This document shows, one piece after another, positions 8,513 through 17,296 of a DNA stretch of 64,000 bases. Positions within the stretch are counted from its first letter, which is position 1. Each line of letters begins with the position of its first letter. Made by a program: the position numbers and the translations under genes. The notes beneath the pieces are model-generated. The model was not told the origin of the DNA. It worked only from the letters and a program-made list of their open reading frames with translations, and did no database searches. Origin of the DNA: Roseibium sp. TrichSKD4 (GTDB lineage: Bacteria > Pseudomonadota > Alphaproteobacteria > Rhizobiales > Stappiaceae); contig NZ_GL476315.1 of NCBI RefSeq assembly GCF_000148725.1, positions 169,947 through 233,946 on the forward strand, read 5' to 3'.

Positions 8513-10279
8513 ATGGCTGATTATTATTCGATTTTGAAAAAAACGATCGCGTCTTTGCCTGAGAGTAACGGGTCGGCGCGCAGAAGCGTCTACAGCCGCG
8601 CCCGAAATGCGATCGTCAGCCAACTCAAGGCTTATGAACCCCCTCTTTCCCCCTCTGAAATTACGGCTGAACAGCTGCGCCTGGAAGAGGCAATCCGGAA
8701 GGTTGAAGCTGAGGCGGCCCGTGAGGCGTTAGGTCTCGGCCCAAGCACCACGATTGCGCCAGAGCCATCCCCGCAAGAAGCACCTGCAGAACTGGAACTT
8801 GAAAAATCTTCTGAGCCTGAAGCGCCAGCACCTGCTGTTACAGCAAACGATGTTCCAGAGGTTGCTAGCGAGCCGACTCTGTCCGCCGACCTCGATAGTC
8901 CTCTAACCGGCGGCCCTTCGCATTCTCCGCTCAAGTCTGAAATTGAAGCAGCCGAGCAACTCGGATCTGCCTCGCATGAAGCGGTTCAAAGTGCGCGTGA
9001 AGCTTACGAAGAAGCACCGGAGCCGGTTGAGGAAAAGGCAGATACCTCTAAGGAGCGCAAGGAGCCGACGCTTGGTAATGTCGCTTCTCGTGAAGATGAT
9101 AGCACTGGCAATGGTGATGACGACGCTTCGTCGTTGTTTGCGGATGAGGAGCCCGTGGCTCCTTCAGCGACGTCAGAGGTTGTTTCCAAGGCGGAGGCGC
9201 GCGAGCGACGCCGGGCTGGACGAGAAAAGCGGAGTGCTTCGGCTGCGCTTTCCAAAAATGGCGGTCGGTCTTCCAATGTGATGCCGATAGCCCTGGCAGC
9301 TGTTCTTGCTGTTGTGATAGCTGGGGTTTCCTATTTCGTCCTTGTTCCTCAGGACAATGGCGCTTCTCTTCAAGAGACAGCTCAGGAAACCGGCACGGAT
9401 ACAGGTACGGAGAAAATCGAGGCTCCAACCCCTGCACAGCAGGCAGCTGTTGAACCGGAAGCATCTGAAACAGAAGAAGCTTCAAATAAAAACACGGATC
9501 GTTTGCTGGATGATAACGGTGAACCAGCTGCTGCGCCTGATGCGCGCAGCGTAACAACCACCTTGATTACTCCCGGCCAGACCGAGACGGTTTTGGTAGA
9601 GCCTCAACCATCTGCGACGCCATTGCCCAGCCTTCCGGAAGACGGGGCTCCAGCAGATGGGCAAGCGTCAGGCACAGATGTTGCGAGCACTTCGCCTACC
9701 GAAACGCCGCCTGCGCCTTCGACCGCAGCAACTGCGGATGCGCAGCGGTCTATCCTCTATGAAGAGGGCGAAGATGGCAGCGGGTCAGGATCAGCTTCGC
9801 AGGGCGCAGTTGTCTGGTCTTTGGAAGATGAAACGGACCTGAGCGGTAAGGCTCAAAAGGTTCTGGTGGCCGATGTGACGATCCCTGAGCGAGATGTGAA
9901 CGTCAACCTTCGGATCAAGCCGAATGACGACACGTCGCTGCCAGCTAGCCATCTTGTTGAAATCAAGTACGAATTCCCCGAGAACTATTCTGCGGGTGAT
10001 GTTGTCAACGTTCCAGGCCTTGTGATGAAACCAACGGAAGAAGCACGGGGAGATGCGCTGTTGGGGGCATCTGTGAAGGTGTCTCCAGGATACTTCTGGA
10101 TCGCGCTCTCCAGCTTGACCAGTGAGCGGGACCGGAACCTCGGATTGCTACGTGAGCGTGGCTGGATCGATATCCCGATGCTTTATGACAACGGCAAACG
10201 CGGTATCCTGACCCTTGAAAAAGGCGGTGTAGGGTCTCAGGCCGTAGATCAGGCGATCTCCTCCTGGACAGCGGGTTAA
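8513..10279 (+). CDS. Single-span membrane protein with long acidic low-complexity regions, unknown function
   Basis: 588 residues. An N-terminal block (about 1-70, DYYSILKKTIASLPESNGSA then RRSVYSRARNAIVSQL) resembles a short helical motif common in hyphomicrobial membrane proteins. A Glu/Ala/Pro-rich stretch follows, then a basic patch (REKRSASAALSKNG) just before one membrane span (about 256-279, MPIALAAVLAVVIAGVSYFV), suggesting an N-in topology. A second Pro/Thr/Glu-rich linker leads to a folded C-terminal domain (about 430-588) with alternating strands (VLVADVTIPERDVNVNLRIK). I do not recognise the domain by name. A strong terminator follows. Confidence 0.8.
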   Translation: MADYYSILKKTIASLPESNGSARRSVYSRARNAIVSQLKAYEPPLSPSEITAEQLRLEEAIRKVEAEAAREALGLGPSTTIAPEPSPQEAPAELELEKSSEPEAPAPAVTANDVPEVASEPTLSADLDSPLTGGPSHSPLKSEIEAAEQLGSASHEAVQSAREAYEEAPEPVEEKADTSKERKEPTLGNVASREDDSTGNGDDDASSLFADEEPVAPSATSEVVSKAEARERRRAGREKRSASAALSKNGGRSSNVMPIALAAVLAVVIAGVSYFVLVPQDNGASLQETAQETGTDTGTEKIEAPTPAQQAAVEPEASETEEASNKNTDRLLDDNGEPAAAPDARSVTTTLITPGQTETVLVEPQPSATPLPSLPEDGAPADGQASGTDVASTSPTETPPAPSTAATADAQRSILYEEGEDGSGSGSASQGAVVWSLEDETDLSGKAQKVLVADVTIPERDVNVNLRIKPNDDTSLPASHLVEIKYEFPENYSAGDVVNVPGLVMKPTEEARGDALLGASVKVSPGYFWIALSSLTSERDRNLGLLRERGWIDIPMLYDNGKRGILTLEKGGVGSQAVDQAISSWTAG

Positions 10280-10308
10280 GCGTCGACATCAGAACGTTTT
10301 GGCAGTTT

Positions 10309-10348
10309 GGACAGCGGGCTTCTCATCAAGCCCGCTGTCCTTTTTTTT
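10309..10348 (+). terminator. Strong rho-independent terminator
   Basis: Perfect 13-bp stem GGACAGCGGGCTT (10309-10321) and AAGCCCGCTGTCC (10328-10340), loop CTCATC, followed by eight T residues. It ends the gene at 8513-10279 and insulates the downstream TPP riboswitch. Confidence 0.92.
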
Positions 10349-10414
10349 GAAAAACCGTATGTCCGGACTTCTTGCTCTTGCCAATCGCGATGAGGTTGTG
10401 CATGTTCGACCTTG

Positions 10415-10502
10415 GTCCGAGGGGTGTTCCTGAAAGGGAACTGAGATAGCAGACGCTGAACCCTTAGAACCTGATCCGGGTCATGCCGGCGAAGGGACGG
10501 AA
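10415..10502 (+). promoter_or_regulatory. TPP riboswitch (THI element)
   Basis: Carries the conserved THI-box segments in order: GGGGTGTTCC (10421), the CTGAGA core with ACCC-type pairing (CTGAGATAGCAGACGCTGA, ending ACCC), then AACCTGATCCGGGTCATGCC and the closing GAAGGGA. It binds thiamine pyrophosphate and would repress the thiXY genes just downstream, probably at translation, since I see no terminator hairpin with a T-run between it and the start region. Confidence 0.95.
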
Positions 10503-10567
10503 GCCTTTAGCCTATTCCCGGATCTCCAGTGTCAGTTTCGGTTTGTCCGAAGACGGGAGATCCTTGT

Positions 10568-11398
10568 GTGTTGAATGCAAAAACGCCAAATGGCGTTCAA
10601 AAGCGCAGTGTATCTGCAGCTGCGGGCAGACAAATGCCAACACCTTGGGGTGTTTTTGGCAAGCTAATGCGGGTCGTTCTGGGCTTTGCCTTTTTCCTCC
10701 TCGCATGGGACGTTTTGGTCCGCCTCCTTGATATTCCGCCTTTCATGTTACCGGGGCCGATGAAGGTTTTGGATGCGTTTCAGGCGCGTGGTTGGTTCTT
10801 GCTGGAGCATGCGGCGATCACCGCGCAGGAAACTGTTCTCGGTTTTATTCTGGGGGTTTTTGCAGGCACCTTGATAGCCGTGGCAATGTGGCTTTTTCCG
10901 CTGGCCCGGCGTGGTCTTCTGCCCATGATCCTGATCACGCAAGCTTTGCCGGTTTTCGCCATTGCACCCATTCTTGTTCTTTGGCTTGGGTTTGGGTTGG
11001 CCTCGAAAATCGTGATGGCCGTGTTGGTTATCTTCTTTGCCGTAACGTCCACGTTTTATGATGGCTTGAGGCGGGCTGATCCGGGATATTCGGATCTGGC
11101 GAAACTCTATCGCGTTGGACGTTGGAAAGAACTGATCTATTTCCGCTTCCCGGCTGCCCTTTCTGCGCTCGCATCCGGCATTCGAATTGCCGCTGTCTTT
11201 GCTCCCATTGGTGCCATCGTGGGCGAATGGGTTGGGGCAAAGGGCGGCCTTGCTTTCATCATGCTTCAAAGCAATGCGCGCATGCAGACAGACATGATGT
11301 TTGCCGCGCTCATCCTGCTGGCGCTGATGGTTCTCACGCTCCGCTACACGGTGGAGCGCCTCACCACATTGATGGTCCCCTGGCAAGTCGAAGAATGA
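10568..11398 (+). CDS. thiX: ABC transporter permease for a thiamine pyrimidine precursor
   Basis: An inner-membrane permease of the ThiX/SsuC type with about six spans. The binding-protein-dependent transport loop contains the EAA-like region DLAKLYRVGRWKELIYFRFP. With the TPP riboswitch upstream and a ThiY-like binding protein downstream it fits thiamine-precursor (formylaminopyrimidine or HMP) uptake. The start is uncertain. GTG 10568 has GGGAGA 7 bases upstream and is preferred; GTG 10529 and ATG 10634 are alternatives. No ATPase gene (thiZ) is found with it, so the transporter must use one encoded elsewhere. Confidence 0.85.
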   Translation: MLNAKTPNGVQKRSVSAAAGRQMPTPWGVFGKLMRVVLGFAFFLLAWDVLVRLLDIPPFMLPGPMKVLDAFQARGWFLLEHAAITAQETVLGFILGVFAGTLIAVAMWLFPLARRGLLPMILITQALPVFAIAPILVLWLGFGLASKIVMAVLVIFFAVTSTFYDGLRRADPGYSDLAKLYRVGRWKELIYFRFPAALSALASGIRIAAVFAPIGAIVGEWVGAKGGLAFIMLQSNARMQTDMMFAALILLALMVLTLRYTVERLTTLMVPWQVEE

Positions 11399-11423
11399 CT
11401 GCCTGTTTTATTGGAGGTGTTTT

Positions 11424-12365
11424 ATGACACATCGTTTCAAGGCTGGGCTCTTTGCTCTGGCGCTGGCGTTCTCCAGTCCTGCGCATGCAGCTGAAAAGCT
11501 GACGGTGCTGCTGGATTGGTTCACAAACCCGGATCACGCGCCGATCATCGTCGCCAAGACAAACGGCTTTTTTGAAGCTGAAGGCCTTGATGTTGAGCTT
11601 ATTGAGCCAGCTGACCCGTCCATGCCGCCAAAGCTGGTTGCTGCCGGGCAGGGCGACATTGCGATCTCCTATCAGCCAACTCTTCATGCGCAGATTGACG
11701 AAGGCCTGCCAGTCAAGTGGATTGGTACACTTGTTGAGACGCCACTGAACTCACTGATTGTGCTGGAAGACGGTCCGATCCAGAAACTGGAAGACCTGAA
11801 AGGCAAAAAAATCGGCTTTTCCGTTTCCGGTTTTGAAGATGCAATGCTTGGACAGATGCTGAAGTCTGTTGGCCTGTCTGTCACCGATGTAGAGTTGATC
11901 AATGTGAACTTTGCCTTGTCGCCGTCTTTGATGTCGGGCCAGGTGGATGCTGTCATTGGTGCCTATCGCAATTTTGAACTCACTCAGATCGAGATTGAAG
12001 GTAAAAAGGGCCGTGCCTATTTCCCGGAAGAGAACGGTGTACCGATCTTTGACGAACTGATTTACGTGGTTCACAAGGACAAGACGGATGACCCGCGTTA
12101 CGCCAAGTTTCTTGCCGCTGTAGAGGCTGCAACTGTTTATCTCACGAACCATCCGGAAGAAGCCTGGAAAGCCTTTATCGGCGCATATCCGAGCCTTGAT
12201 GACGAGCTCAACAGTCGCGCCTGGTACGACACGTTGCCCCGTTTTGCCAAACGCCCGGCAGCCCTCGATGAAGGACGTTATCAGAGGTTTGCGGAGTTTA
12301 TGGCGGCCAATGAGCTGATTTCAAAAGTTGTTCCTATCGAGATATACGCGCAGGAAATTCGCTAA
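11424..12365 (+). CDS. thiY: ThiY-like periplasmic binding protein for a thiamine precursor
   Basis: A 313-residue solute-binding protein with a cleavable signal peptide (residues 1-23, ending AHAAEK). The NMT1/THI5-like domain starts at TVLLDWFTNPDHAPI, the family's pyrimidine-binding signature, and continues with GFFEAEGLDVELIEPADPS and AGQGDIAISYQPTLHAQ. ThiY proteins bind formylaminopyrimidine, a thiamine breakdown product salvaged for the HMP moiety. It starts 25 bases after thiX with GGAGG upstream and shares the TPP riboswitch. A bidirectional terminator follows. Confidence 0.9.
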   Translation: MTHRFKAGLFALALAFSSPAHAAEKLTVLLDWFTNPDHAPIIVAKTNGFFEAEGLDVELIEPADPSMPPKLVAAGQGDIAISYQPTLHAQIDEGLPVKWIGTLVETPLNSLIVLEDGPIQKLEDLKGKKIGFSVSGFEDAMLGQMLKSVGLSVTDVELINVNFALSPSLMSGQVDAVIGAYRNFELTQIEIEGKKGRAYFPEENGVPIFDELIYVVHKDKTDDPRYAKFLAAVEAATVYLTNHPEEAWKAFIGAYPSLDDELNSRAWYDTLPRFAKRPAALDEGRYQRFAEFMAANELISKVVPIEIYAQEIR

Positions 12366-12393
12366 CTGCGTCTTTCCTGACATGCAAAAAAAG

Positions 12394-12424
12394 AAAGCCG
12401 CCGAGAGGTTCTCGGCGGCTTTTC
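12394..12424. terminator. Bidirectional terminator between thiY and rpoH
   Basis: A 13-bp stem AAAGCCGCCGAGA (12394-12406) and TCTCGGCGGCTTT (12410-12422), loop GGT, has A-rich sequence on the left and T residues on the right, so it can stop transcription from both converging genes. Confidence 0.88.
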
Positions 12425-12447
12425 GTGTTTCTTATCGGCCAATAACG

Positions 12448-13332
12448 TTAGGCAGCAGGCAATTCCTTGGCCCGCGCACTGTTTTTGACGGCCTTTTGAA
12501 CCTTTTCAAAAGCGCGAACTTCAATCTGGCGTACCCGCTCACGGCTTACCCCGAACTCAGTCGACAGATCTTCCAGAGTGATCGGATCTTCCGACAGGCG
12601 GCGCGCAGTAAAGATGCGGCGTTCGCGTTCGTTCAGTTCGTCCATCGCCTGGCTCAGGAGCTCGCGGCGTTGGTCCAGCTCTTCCTGATTGGCCAGAAGC
12701 GTTTCCTGACTATCAGCTTCATCAACCAGCCAGTCCTGCCACTCTCCAGCATCAGCTTCTGCGCGCACAGGCGAATTGAGGCTGGTATCGCCGCCAAGTC
12801 GGCGGTTCATGGAGATAACTTCTTCTTCGCTCACACCGAGCTTGGTCGCAATCTCCTGAACCTGATGTGGCTTCAGATCACCTTCTTCAAGAGCCTGAAT
12901 TTTGCCTTTCAACCGGCGCAGGTTGAAGAACAGACGCTTCTGGTTGGCTGTGGTGCCCATTTTAACGAGCGACCAGGATCGCAGGATATATTCCTGAATT
13001 GCGGCCTTGATCCACCACATGGCGTAGGTGGCAAGACGGAAGCCTTTATCCGGCTCAAACCGCTTGACGGCTTGCATCAGGCCAACATTACCCTCGGACA
13101 CGACTTCGCCAATCGGCAAACCATATCCGCGGTAGCCCATGGCGATCTTTGCCACAAGACGCAAATGAGAATTCACCAGCCGTTCGGCTGCTTCCGGGTC
13201 CGCATGCTCTTTGTAACGCTTGGCGAGCATGTACTCTTCCTGCGGCTGCAGGAGCGGAAACTTCCGGATTTCATCGAGGTAGCGGCTCAATCCGCCTTCC
13301 CCGGCAGTCAACATTGGTACGTTTTGGGCCAT
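12448..13332 (-). CDS. rpoH: RNA polymerase sigma-32 (heat-shock) factor
   Basis: 294 residues, the normal RpoH length. Region 1.2/2.1 is at LSRYLDEIRKFPLLQPQEEY. Regions 2.2-2.4 follow with the core-binding GNVGLMQAVKRFEPDKGFRL and the -10 recognition helix ATYAMWWIKAAIQEYILRSW. The RpoH box is QKRLFFNLRR, which separates it from RpoD and RpoS. Region 4.2 is DLSTEFGVSRERVRQIEVRA. It directs heat-shock and protein-quality transcription. Many Hyphomicrobiales carry two rpoH copies, so this may be rpoH1 or the only copy. Confidence 0.96.
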   Translation of the reverse strand: MAQNVPMLTAGEGGLSRYLDEIRKFPLLQPQEEYMLAKRYKEHADPEAAERLVNSHLRLVAKIAMGYRGYGLPIGEVVSEGNVGLMQAVKRFEPDKGFRLATYAMWWIKAAIQEYILRSWSLVKMGTTANQKRLFFNLRRLKGKIQALEEGDLKPHQVQEIATKLGVSEEEVISMNRRLGGDTSLNSPVRAEADAGEWQDWLVDEADSQETLLANQEELDQRRELLSQAMDELNERERRIFTARRLSEDPITLEDLSTEFGVSRERVRQIEVRAFEKVQKAVKNSARAKELPAA

Positions 13333-13514
13333 TGAATGCGCCCCCTTTCTCCCAAATAAAAGCGCGTTCCCTTATCGGAGCAGGTCATCCCTCCCGGGGT
13401 CAAACGCTTGCGCCAAGGCGAACACAATCTCGTAGACGTCCGATTACGGCACGTCAGTCACCTACATATAGGTATAAATATGCTGATTACATGGCTTTTG
13501 GGCGAAATTGAATT

Positions 13515-14540
13515 CTAATATTTTTGTAATGTTGATAATAACGCGTTGAAATCAGTCGGAAATGGCGATTCAAACCGCAACGTCTCGCCGCTAACCGGGT
13601 GCGCGAATGCCAGAAGTCCGGCGTGCAAGGCCTGTCGCGTGAAAGTGTTAATCGTGGTTTTCAGCGGATCTTCAAGGCGTTTTGTCTTGGTCTTGAAACC
13701 GGCACCGTAATCCATATCGCCGATCAAGGGGTGGCCAATATGGGCCATATGAACGCGAATCTGGTGTGTTCTGCCTGTTTCAAGTCGACACTCCATGAGT
13801 GAAGCCAAAGCTTCCGTGTCTTTTTCCCCAAAGCGTTCCTTCACTTGCCAACGGGTAATCGCATGTCGTCCGGCCGTTTTAACGACGGCGATTTTCTGCC
13901 TGTTTGCCTGTGATCTCGCCAAATTGGCATTTATGGTGCCTTTTAGGCTGCTTGGTGCACCCCAGACGAGTGCTGAATAGGCGCGTTCCAGCGGACCGGT
14001 TTTCCCGTGATCTGCGAATTGTTCGGACAGCCCCTGATGGGCCTGATCCGTTTTGGCCACGACCAGAAGGCCGCTGGTGTCTTTATCGATGCGATGAACG
14101 ATGCCTGGACGCTTCACACTACCAATGCCAGACAGACTGTCGCCGCAGTGATGAATAAGCGCGTTGACCAACGTTCCCGTCAAGTTGCCGGCCCCTGGAT
14201 GGACGACAAGGCCTGCAGGCTTGTCGACAACAATCAGATGATCATCTTCATAGATGATGGAAAGCGGAATGTTCTCGCCTTTGGGGTCCGGGTCTTCAGG
14301 TTCTGGCAAAGTGAGGGTAAGAGTCTGACCTTCATTGACCCGGTGTTTGGGCTCCACTATTTTGCGCCCATCGACGGTGACCTCGCCGCCTTTGATCAAC
14401 GTCTGGATCCTGTTCCGGCTCAGAGATGCAATCTGACCGGCAAGGACGGCATCCAACCGTTTTCCGTGGTCATCTGCATCAACCTTCAATGTGAAATCCT
14501 GGTCCAGTTCGACCGGATCATCCGGAGTATTATTTGCCAT
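13515..14540 (-). CDS. rluD: RluA-family 23S rRNA pseudouridine synthase (RluD-like)
   Basis: 341 residues. An S4 RNA-binding domain (about 18-75: GKRLDAVLAGQIASLSRNRI, with GGEVTVDGRKIVEP) is followed by the pseudouridine synthase domain carrying the catalytic aspartate in RPGIVHRIDKDTSGLLVVAK and the later LETGRTHQIRVHMAHIGHP. RluD modifies helix 69 of 23S rRNA in E. coli. Length, two-domain architecture and the position near rpoH (common in this order) favour RluD, but RluA-family specificity cannot be fixed from motifs alone. Its start codon overlaps that of the divergent gene at 14539. Confidence 0.9.
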   Translation of the reverse strand: MANNTPDDPVELDQDFTLKVDADDHGKRLDAVLAGQIASLSRNRIQTLIKGGEVTVDGRKIVEPKHRVNEGQTLTLTLPEPEDPDPKGENIPLSIIYEDDHLIVVDKPAGLVVHPGAGNLTGTLVNALIHHCGDSLSGIGSVKRPGIVHRIDKDTSGLLVVAKTDQAHQGLSEQFADHGKTGPLERAYSALVWGAPSSLKGTINANLARSQANRQKIAVVKTAGRHAITRWQVKERFGEKDTEALASLMECRLETGRTHQIRVHMAHIGHPLIGDMDYGAGFKTKTKRLEDPLKTTINTFTRQALHAGLLAFAHPVSGETLRFESPFPTDFNALLSTLQKY

Positions 14541-14892
14541 GAGTCATTCCGATTTGCGTGACGAAGACCAGGAAGAGGCACCGCTTGACCCGGCCGCGCA
14601 ACGTTTGCAGGCGAAGCTGCGGCGGTTGTTGCTTGGATCGTCTCTTATCATGTTTCTGGGCTTCATCGCTGTCTTCGCAGCAATCATGTACAAGATCAAT
14701 GCATCTGGCGGGAATGAAGCAGATCGTTTTGCAGAAACGATTGAATTGGCTCCGGGCAGTGAAGTGCAAAGCGCGACGCTTTCCGACGGTGTGCTGGTCT
14801 TGCTTGTTCGCAAGGAAAACGCGACGTCCATCGTCTATGTTGATGCAAGTACCGGGGCAACGCTCGGGACAAGCGGCTTTGTTGGCCGATAA
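14539..14892 (+). CDS. Small single-span membrane protein, unknown function (DUF6476-like)
   Basis: 117 residues from ATG 14539, which shares the bases CATG with the start codon of the divergent rluD gene. The upstream GTG/TTG options lie inside rluD. A charged N-terminus (SHSDLRDEDQEEAPLDPAAQ) precedes a membrane span at about 36-58 (LLGSSLIMFLGFIAVFAAIM). The C-terminal half, facing the periplasm, alternates strands (VLVLLVRKENATSIVYVDA). A gene of this shape divergent from rluD is common in Hyphomicrobiales; the DUF number is from memory. Confidence 0.75.
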   Translation: MSHSDLRDEDQEEAPLDPAAQRLQAKLRRLLLGSSLIMFLGFIAVFAAIMYKINASGGNEADRFAETIELAPGSEVQSATLSDGVLVLLVRKENATSIVYVDASTGATLGTSGFVGR

Positions 14893-15002
14893 AGTTATAA
14901 ACAGACAAACATAAAAAAGAGCGGTGAGGGGCTTGCGCGGTGTCAAATAGCCCCTTATACGCACCATCCAACGACCGGCGACAAGCGTCGCCGCACGAAA
15001 GT

Positions 15003-15078
15003 GCGCCCATCGTCTAGCGGTCTAGGACGCCGCCCTTTCACGGCGGAAACACGGGTTCGAGTCCCGTTGGGCGTGCCA
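15003..15078 (+). tRNA. tRNA-Glu (anticodon UUC)
   Basis: A full cloverleaf can be folded. The acceptor GCGCCCA pairs with TGGGCGT (one G-U pair at the end). The anticodon stem CCGCC/GGCGG holds the loop CTTTCAC with anticodon TTC. The T arm ACGGG/CCCGT holds the loop TTCGAGT. The encoded 3' CCA is at 15076-15078. It stands alone between the DUF6476-like gene and glpR. Confidence 0.97.
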
Positions 15079-15126
15079 TTTCTCTCTCAAATGTGCATTT
15101 AAGTTCTGTTCGGCCTAAGATTCAGT

Positions 15127-15897
15127 TCAGTCGTCGAAGCTGCCTGTTTCGACAAGGGCAACGTCATGCTCCTGTGCTGTTTGCAGCAGGTGGTCTGACG
15201 GGCAGTGGTCGGTCACAAATGTGGTGACTTGAGACAAATGCCCCACCCGAACCGGTGCTGTTCTCTCGAACTTGGTGCTATCTGCCACCAGAATAACGTG
15301 CCGCGCGTTTTGCATGATCGTCTGCGTGACCCGGACTTCCCGATAATCATAGTCGAGAAGAGAGCCATCGGGATCTATGGCTGAGGCGCCTATGATGGCG
15401 AAGTCCACCTTGAATTGGCTCATGAAGTCGACAGCCGCTTCACCGACGATGCCGCCATCTGAGTGGCGCACCACGCCACCTGCAATGACAACCTCAATTT
15501 GTGAATAGCCGCGCATCAGGCTCGCCACGTTGATGTTGTTGGTGATCACCATCAGGCCCTGATGTTGTAGTAGCGCTTGTGCTACAGCTTCCGTGGTGGT
15601 GCCGATATTGATTGATAGAGAAGCGTTGTCCGGAATCATGGAGGCGACATGCGTCGCAATATCAGCCTTTTCCCGACTGGAGATGATGCGCCGGGCTTCA
15701 TAACCAACGTTTTCAATGCCGGATGATAGGAGAGCCCCACCGTGCGTACGGGCCAACAGGCGGCGGTCGCAAAGCTCGTTCAGGTCCTTGCGAATGGTTT
15801 GGGGGCTGACGTCAAACCTTTTTGCGAGATCATCAACGCTCACACGCCCATTTCGGCGGGCCAGTTCCAGAATTTCGTTATGTCGTGGGATCAGCAT
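15127..15897 (-). CDS. glpR: DeoR-family repressor, probable glycerol-3-phosphate regulon repressor
   Basis: 256 residues. A DeoR-type helix-turn-helix at residues 1-57 (NEILELARRNGRVSVDDLAK then FDVSPQTIRKDLNELCDR) precedes a sugar-phosphate-binding domain with the signatures INIGTTTEAVA, VITNNINVASLM, VVIAGGVVR and DFAIIGASAIDPDGSLLDYD. GlpR repressors respond to glycerol-3-phosphate. glpD and glpK lie about 18 kb away in the same window, and phased TTTC repeats precede glpD. The GlpR assignment is by overall resemblance and this context. Confidence 0.82.
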   Translation of the reverse strand: MLIPRHNEILELARRNGRVSVDDLAKRFDVSPQTIRKDLNELCDRRLLARTHGGALLSSGIENVGYEARRIISSREKADIATHVASMIPDNASLSINIGTTTEAVAQALLQHQGLMVITNNINVASLMRGYSQIEVVIAGGVVRHSDGGIVGEAAVDFMSQFKVDFAIIGASAIDPDGSLLDYDYREVRVTQTIMQNARHVILVADSTKFERTAPVRVGHLSQVTTFVTDHCPSDHLLQTAQEHDVALVETGSFDD

Positions 15898-15963
15898 GGT
15901 GGGAGCAGGGTCATCTTATAATGTACGATGGCGCCATGGATCTTCCCAGTTAGGCGGGGGGCG

Positions 15964-17193
15964 TCAGGCGACATCCTTGTTTTTTTGTTTTCTTGAACTG
16001 CGTTCAGACTTTTGCGCTGCGACCGCTTCCTCAGTGACCGGTGAATCGTCATTCGTTTCGGAAGTGGTATCAGCGCGCTGGCGGTCCGGCTTTTCGTTTA
16101 TGCTCTTGCCTGAATTGGCTTTTACAATCTTCTGTACCAACACGCTGGCGGGGGACGGAAGGTCTGAAGAAGATGCTGCACCGTTTTCCGGCGATTGATC
16201 GGAGTCTGACTTTTGTGCGCCGTTGCCAGTGATTTTGAGCTTTGCACGGTCTGCTTCGGGTAGTTGTTCTTGGGCAAACGCCACAAGGTTGCTCCGGAGT
16301 TTTGTCAGTTTCGAAGCATTTTGCAGGTCAGTGCGGTACTGTAGAAGTTTATTGTGCGCGCGTTTCAGGGCCCGTTCCCGATCTGAGACCATTGCCTGTA
16401 GTCGGGCCTTGTCCTCTATGGCTTCTTTCAGGTTGTTTTCCAAGGATGAGGAAATTTTCTCAGATGGTGCTCCAGCCATATCTTGCAGGGCTACCAATTG
16501 AGCAACATGGCTTTGGGCTGCAATATATTTTGCTTCAATATTGATCAGTTGTTTTTCGAGATCCTTTATGACACGGCTTTGGTCGGCAGGATCAATATCA
16601 ATGAGTTCGATGCCTTTTTCAGCCGCTTGCGCCTCACTCAGCATCTTTTGCAATTCGACGACCTCTGCAATTTCCTCGTCCTGCGCAGCCTCTTGTTTCG
16701 AGGGGGTATCTGAGGAGGGGAGAGGCTGTGCAGCATTCAAGGCGTCGACCTCTGCGCGGTAGCCATTTGCAGATTTTGTGGCTTCCTGCAGTTGCTTCTT
16801 TAGAGCTGCTATTTCCTCAAGAAGCTGATCAGAGGCGGTCTTATTGTCTGTGTCAGTTTGTTGTTGCAACTGACGCAGTTTTTCGAGCTCGCGCTGGTTC
16901 TCGCTTTTGATGCGAACGAGCTCCGAGCGAAGGTTCCCGGCAACAAGCTTTTCGTCTGCCGTTCGATTACGCTCCTCGGAAACGGCACGTTCCAAACGCC
17001 GTCTCTCCACCGCATGTTGCGCGAGCATCTGGTCTTGTGAGGCTCGGACTTCCGCATATGTGGTAGGGTTCACGGCCTCATAGGCTTCACGGGTGAGCCG
17101 AACCGCTCGACGATAAAATGCGGGAAACACTGCCAAGGCGATAAGGCCAGCGAACAGGAAGCCCAAAGCAATATACATTGCAGCTTCAATCAC
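15964..17193 (-). CDS. Membrane-anchored coiled-coil protein, unknown function
   Basis: 409 residues. A single N-terminal span (about 4-26, MYIALGFLFAGLIALAVFPA) is followed by a conserved-looking juxtamembrane segment (FYRRAVRLTREAYEAVNPTT). A very long Glu/Gln/Lys/Arg-rich heptad region (about 50-300) with breaks follows, and the tail is Ser/Lys-rich ending KQKNKDVA. Similar membrane-anchored coiled coils are widespread in Hyphomicrobiales, but I know of no assigned role. Start and reading frame are well supported by the uniform composition. Confidence 0.75.
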   Translation of the reverse strand: MIEAAMYIALGFLFAGLIALAVFPAFYRRAVRLTREAYEAVNPTTYAEVRASQDQMLAQHAVERRRLERAVSEERNRTADEKLVAGNLRSELVRIKSENQRELEKLRQLQQQTDTDNKTASDQLLEEIAALKKQLQEATKSANGYRAEVDALNAAQPLPSSDTPSKQEAAQDEEIAEVVELQKMLSEAQAAEKGIELIDIDPADQSRVIKDLEKQLINIEAKYIAAQSHVAQLVALQDMAGAPSEKISSSLENNLKEAIEDKARLQAMVSDRERALKRAHNKLLQYRTDLQNASKLTKLRSNLVAFAQEQLPEADRAKLKITGNGAQKSDSDQSPENGAASSSDLPSPASVLVQKIVKANSGKSINEKPDRQRADTTSETNDDSPVTEEAVAAQKSERSSRKQKNKDVA

Positions 17194-17296
17194 GCTTTGC
17201 TCCCCTTTCCCCGGTCATCGTCGAGTTAAATTACTAACTTCATCGACACAAAAACACATATCACACGGGGATTTCTATTGAAAAATCCGATTAATC

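Noticed and set aside
12328-13335. Long open frame of 335 codons on the plus strand across the rpoH region
   Set aside because: It is the antisense shadow of rpoH, has no domain resemblance, and rpoH itself is unmistakable.
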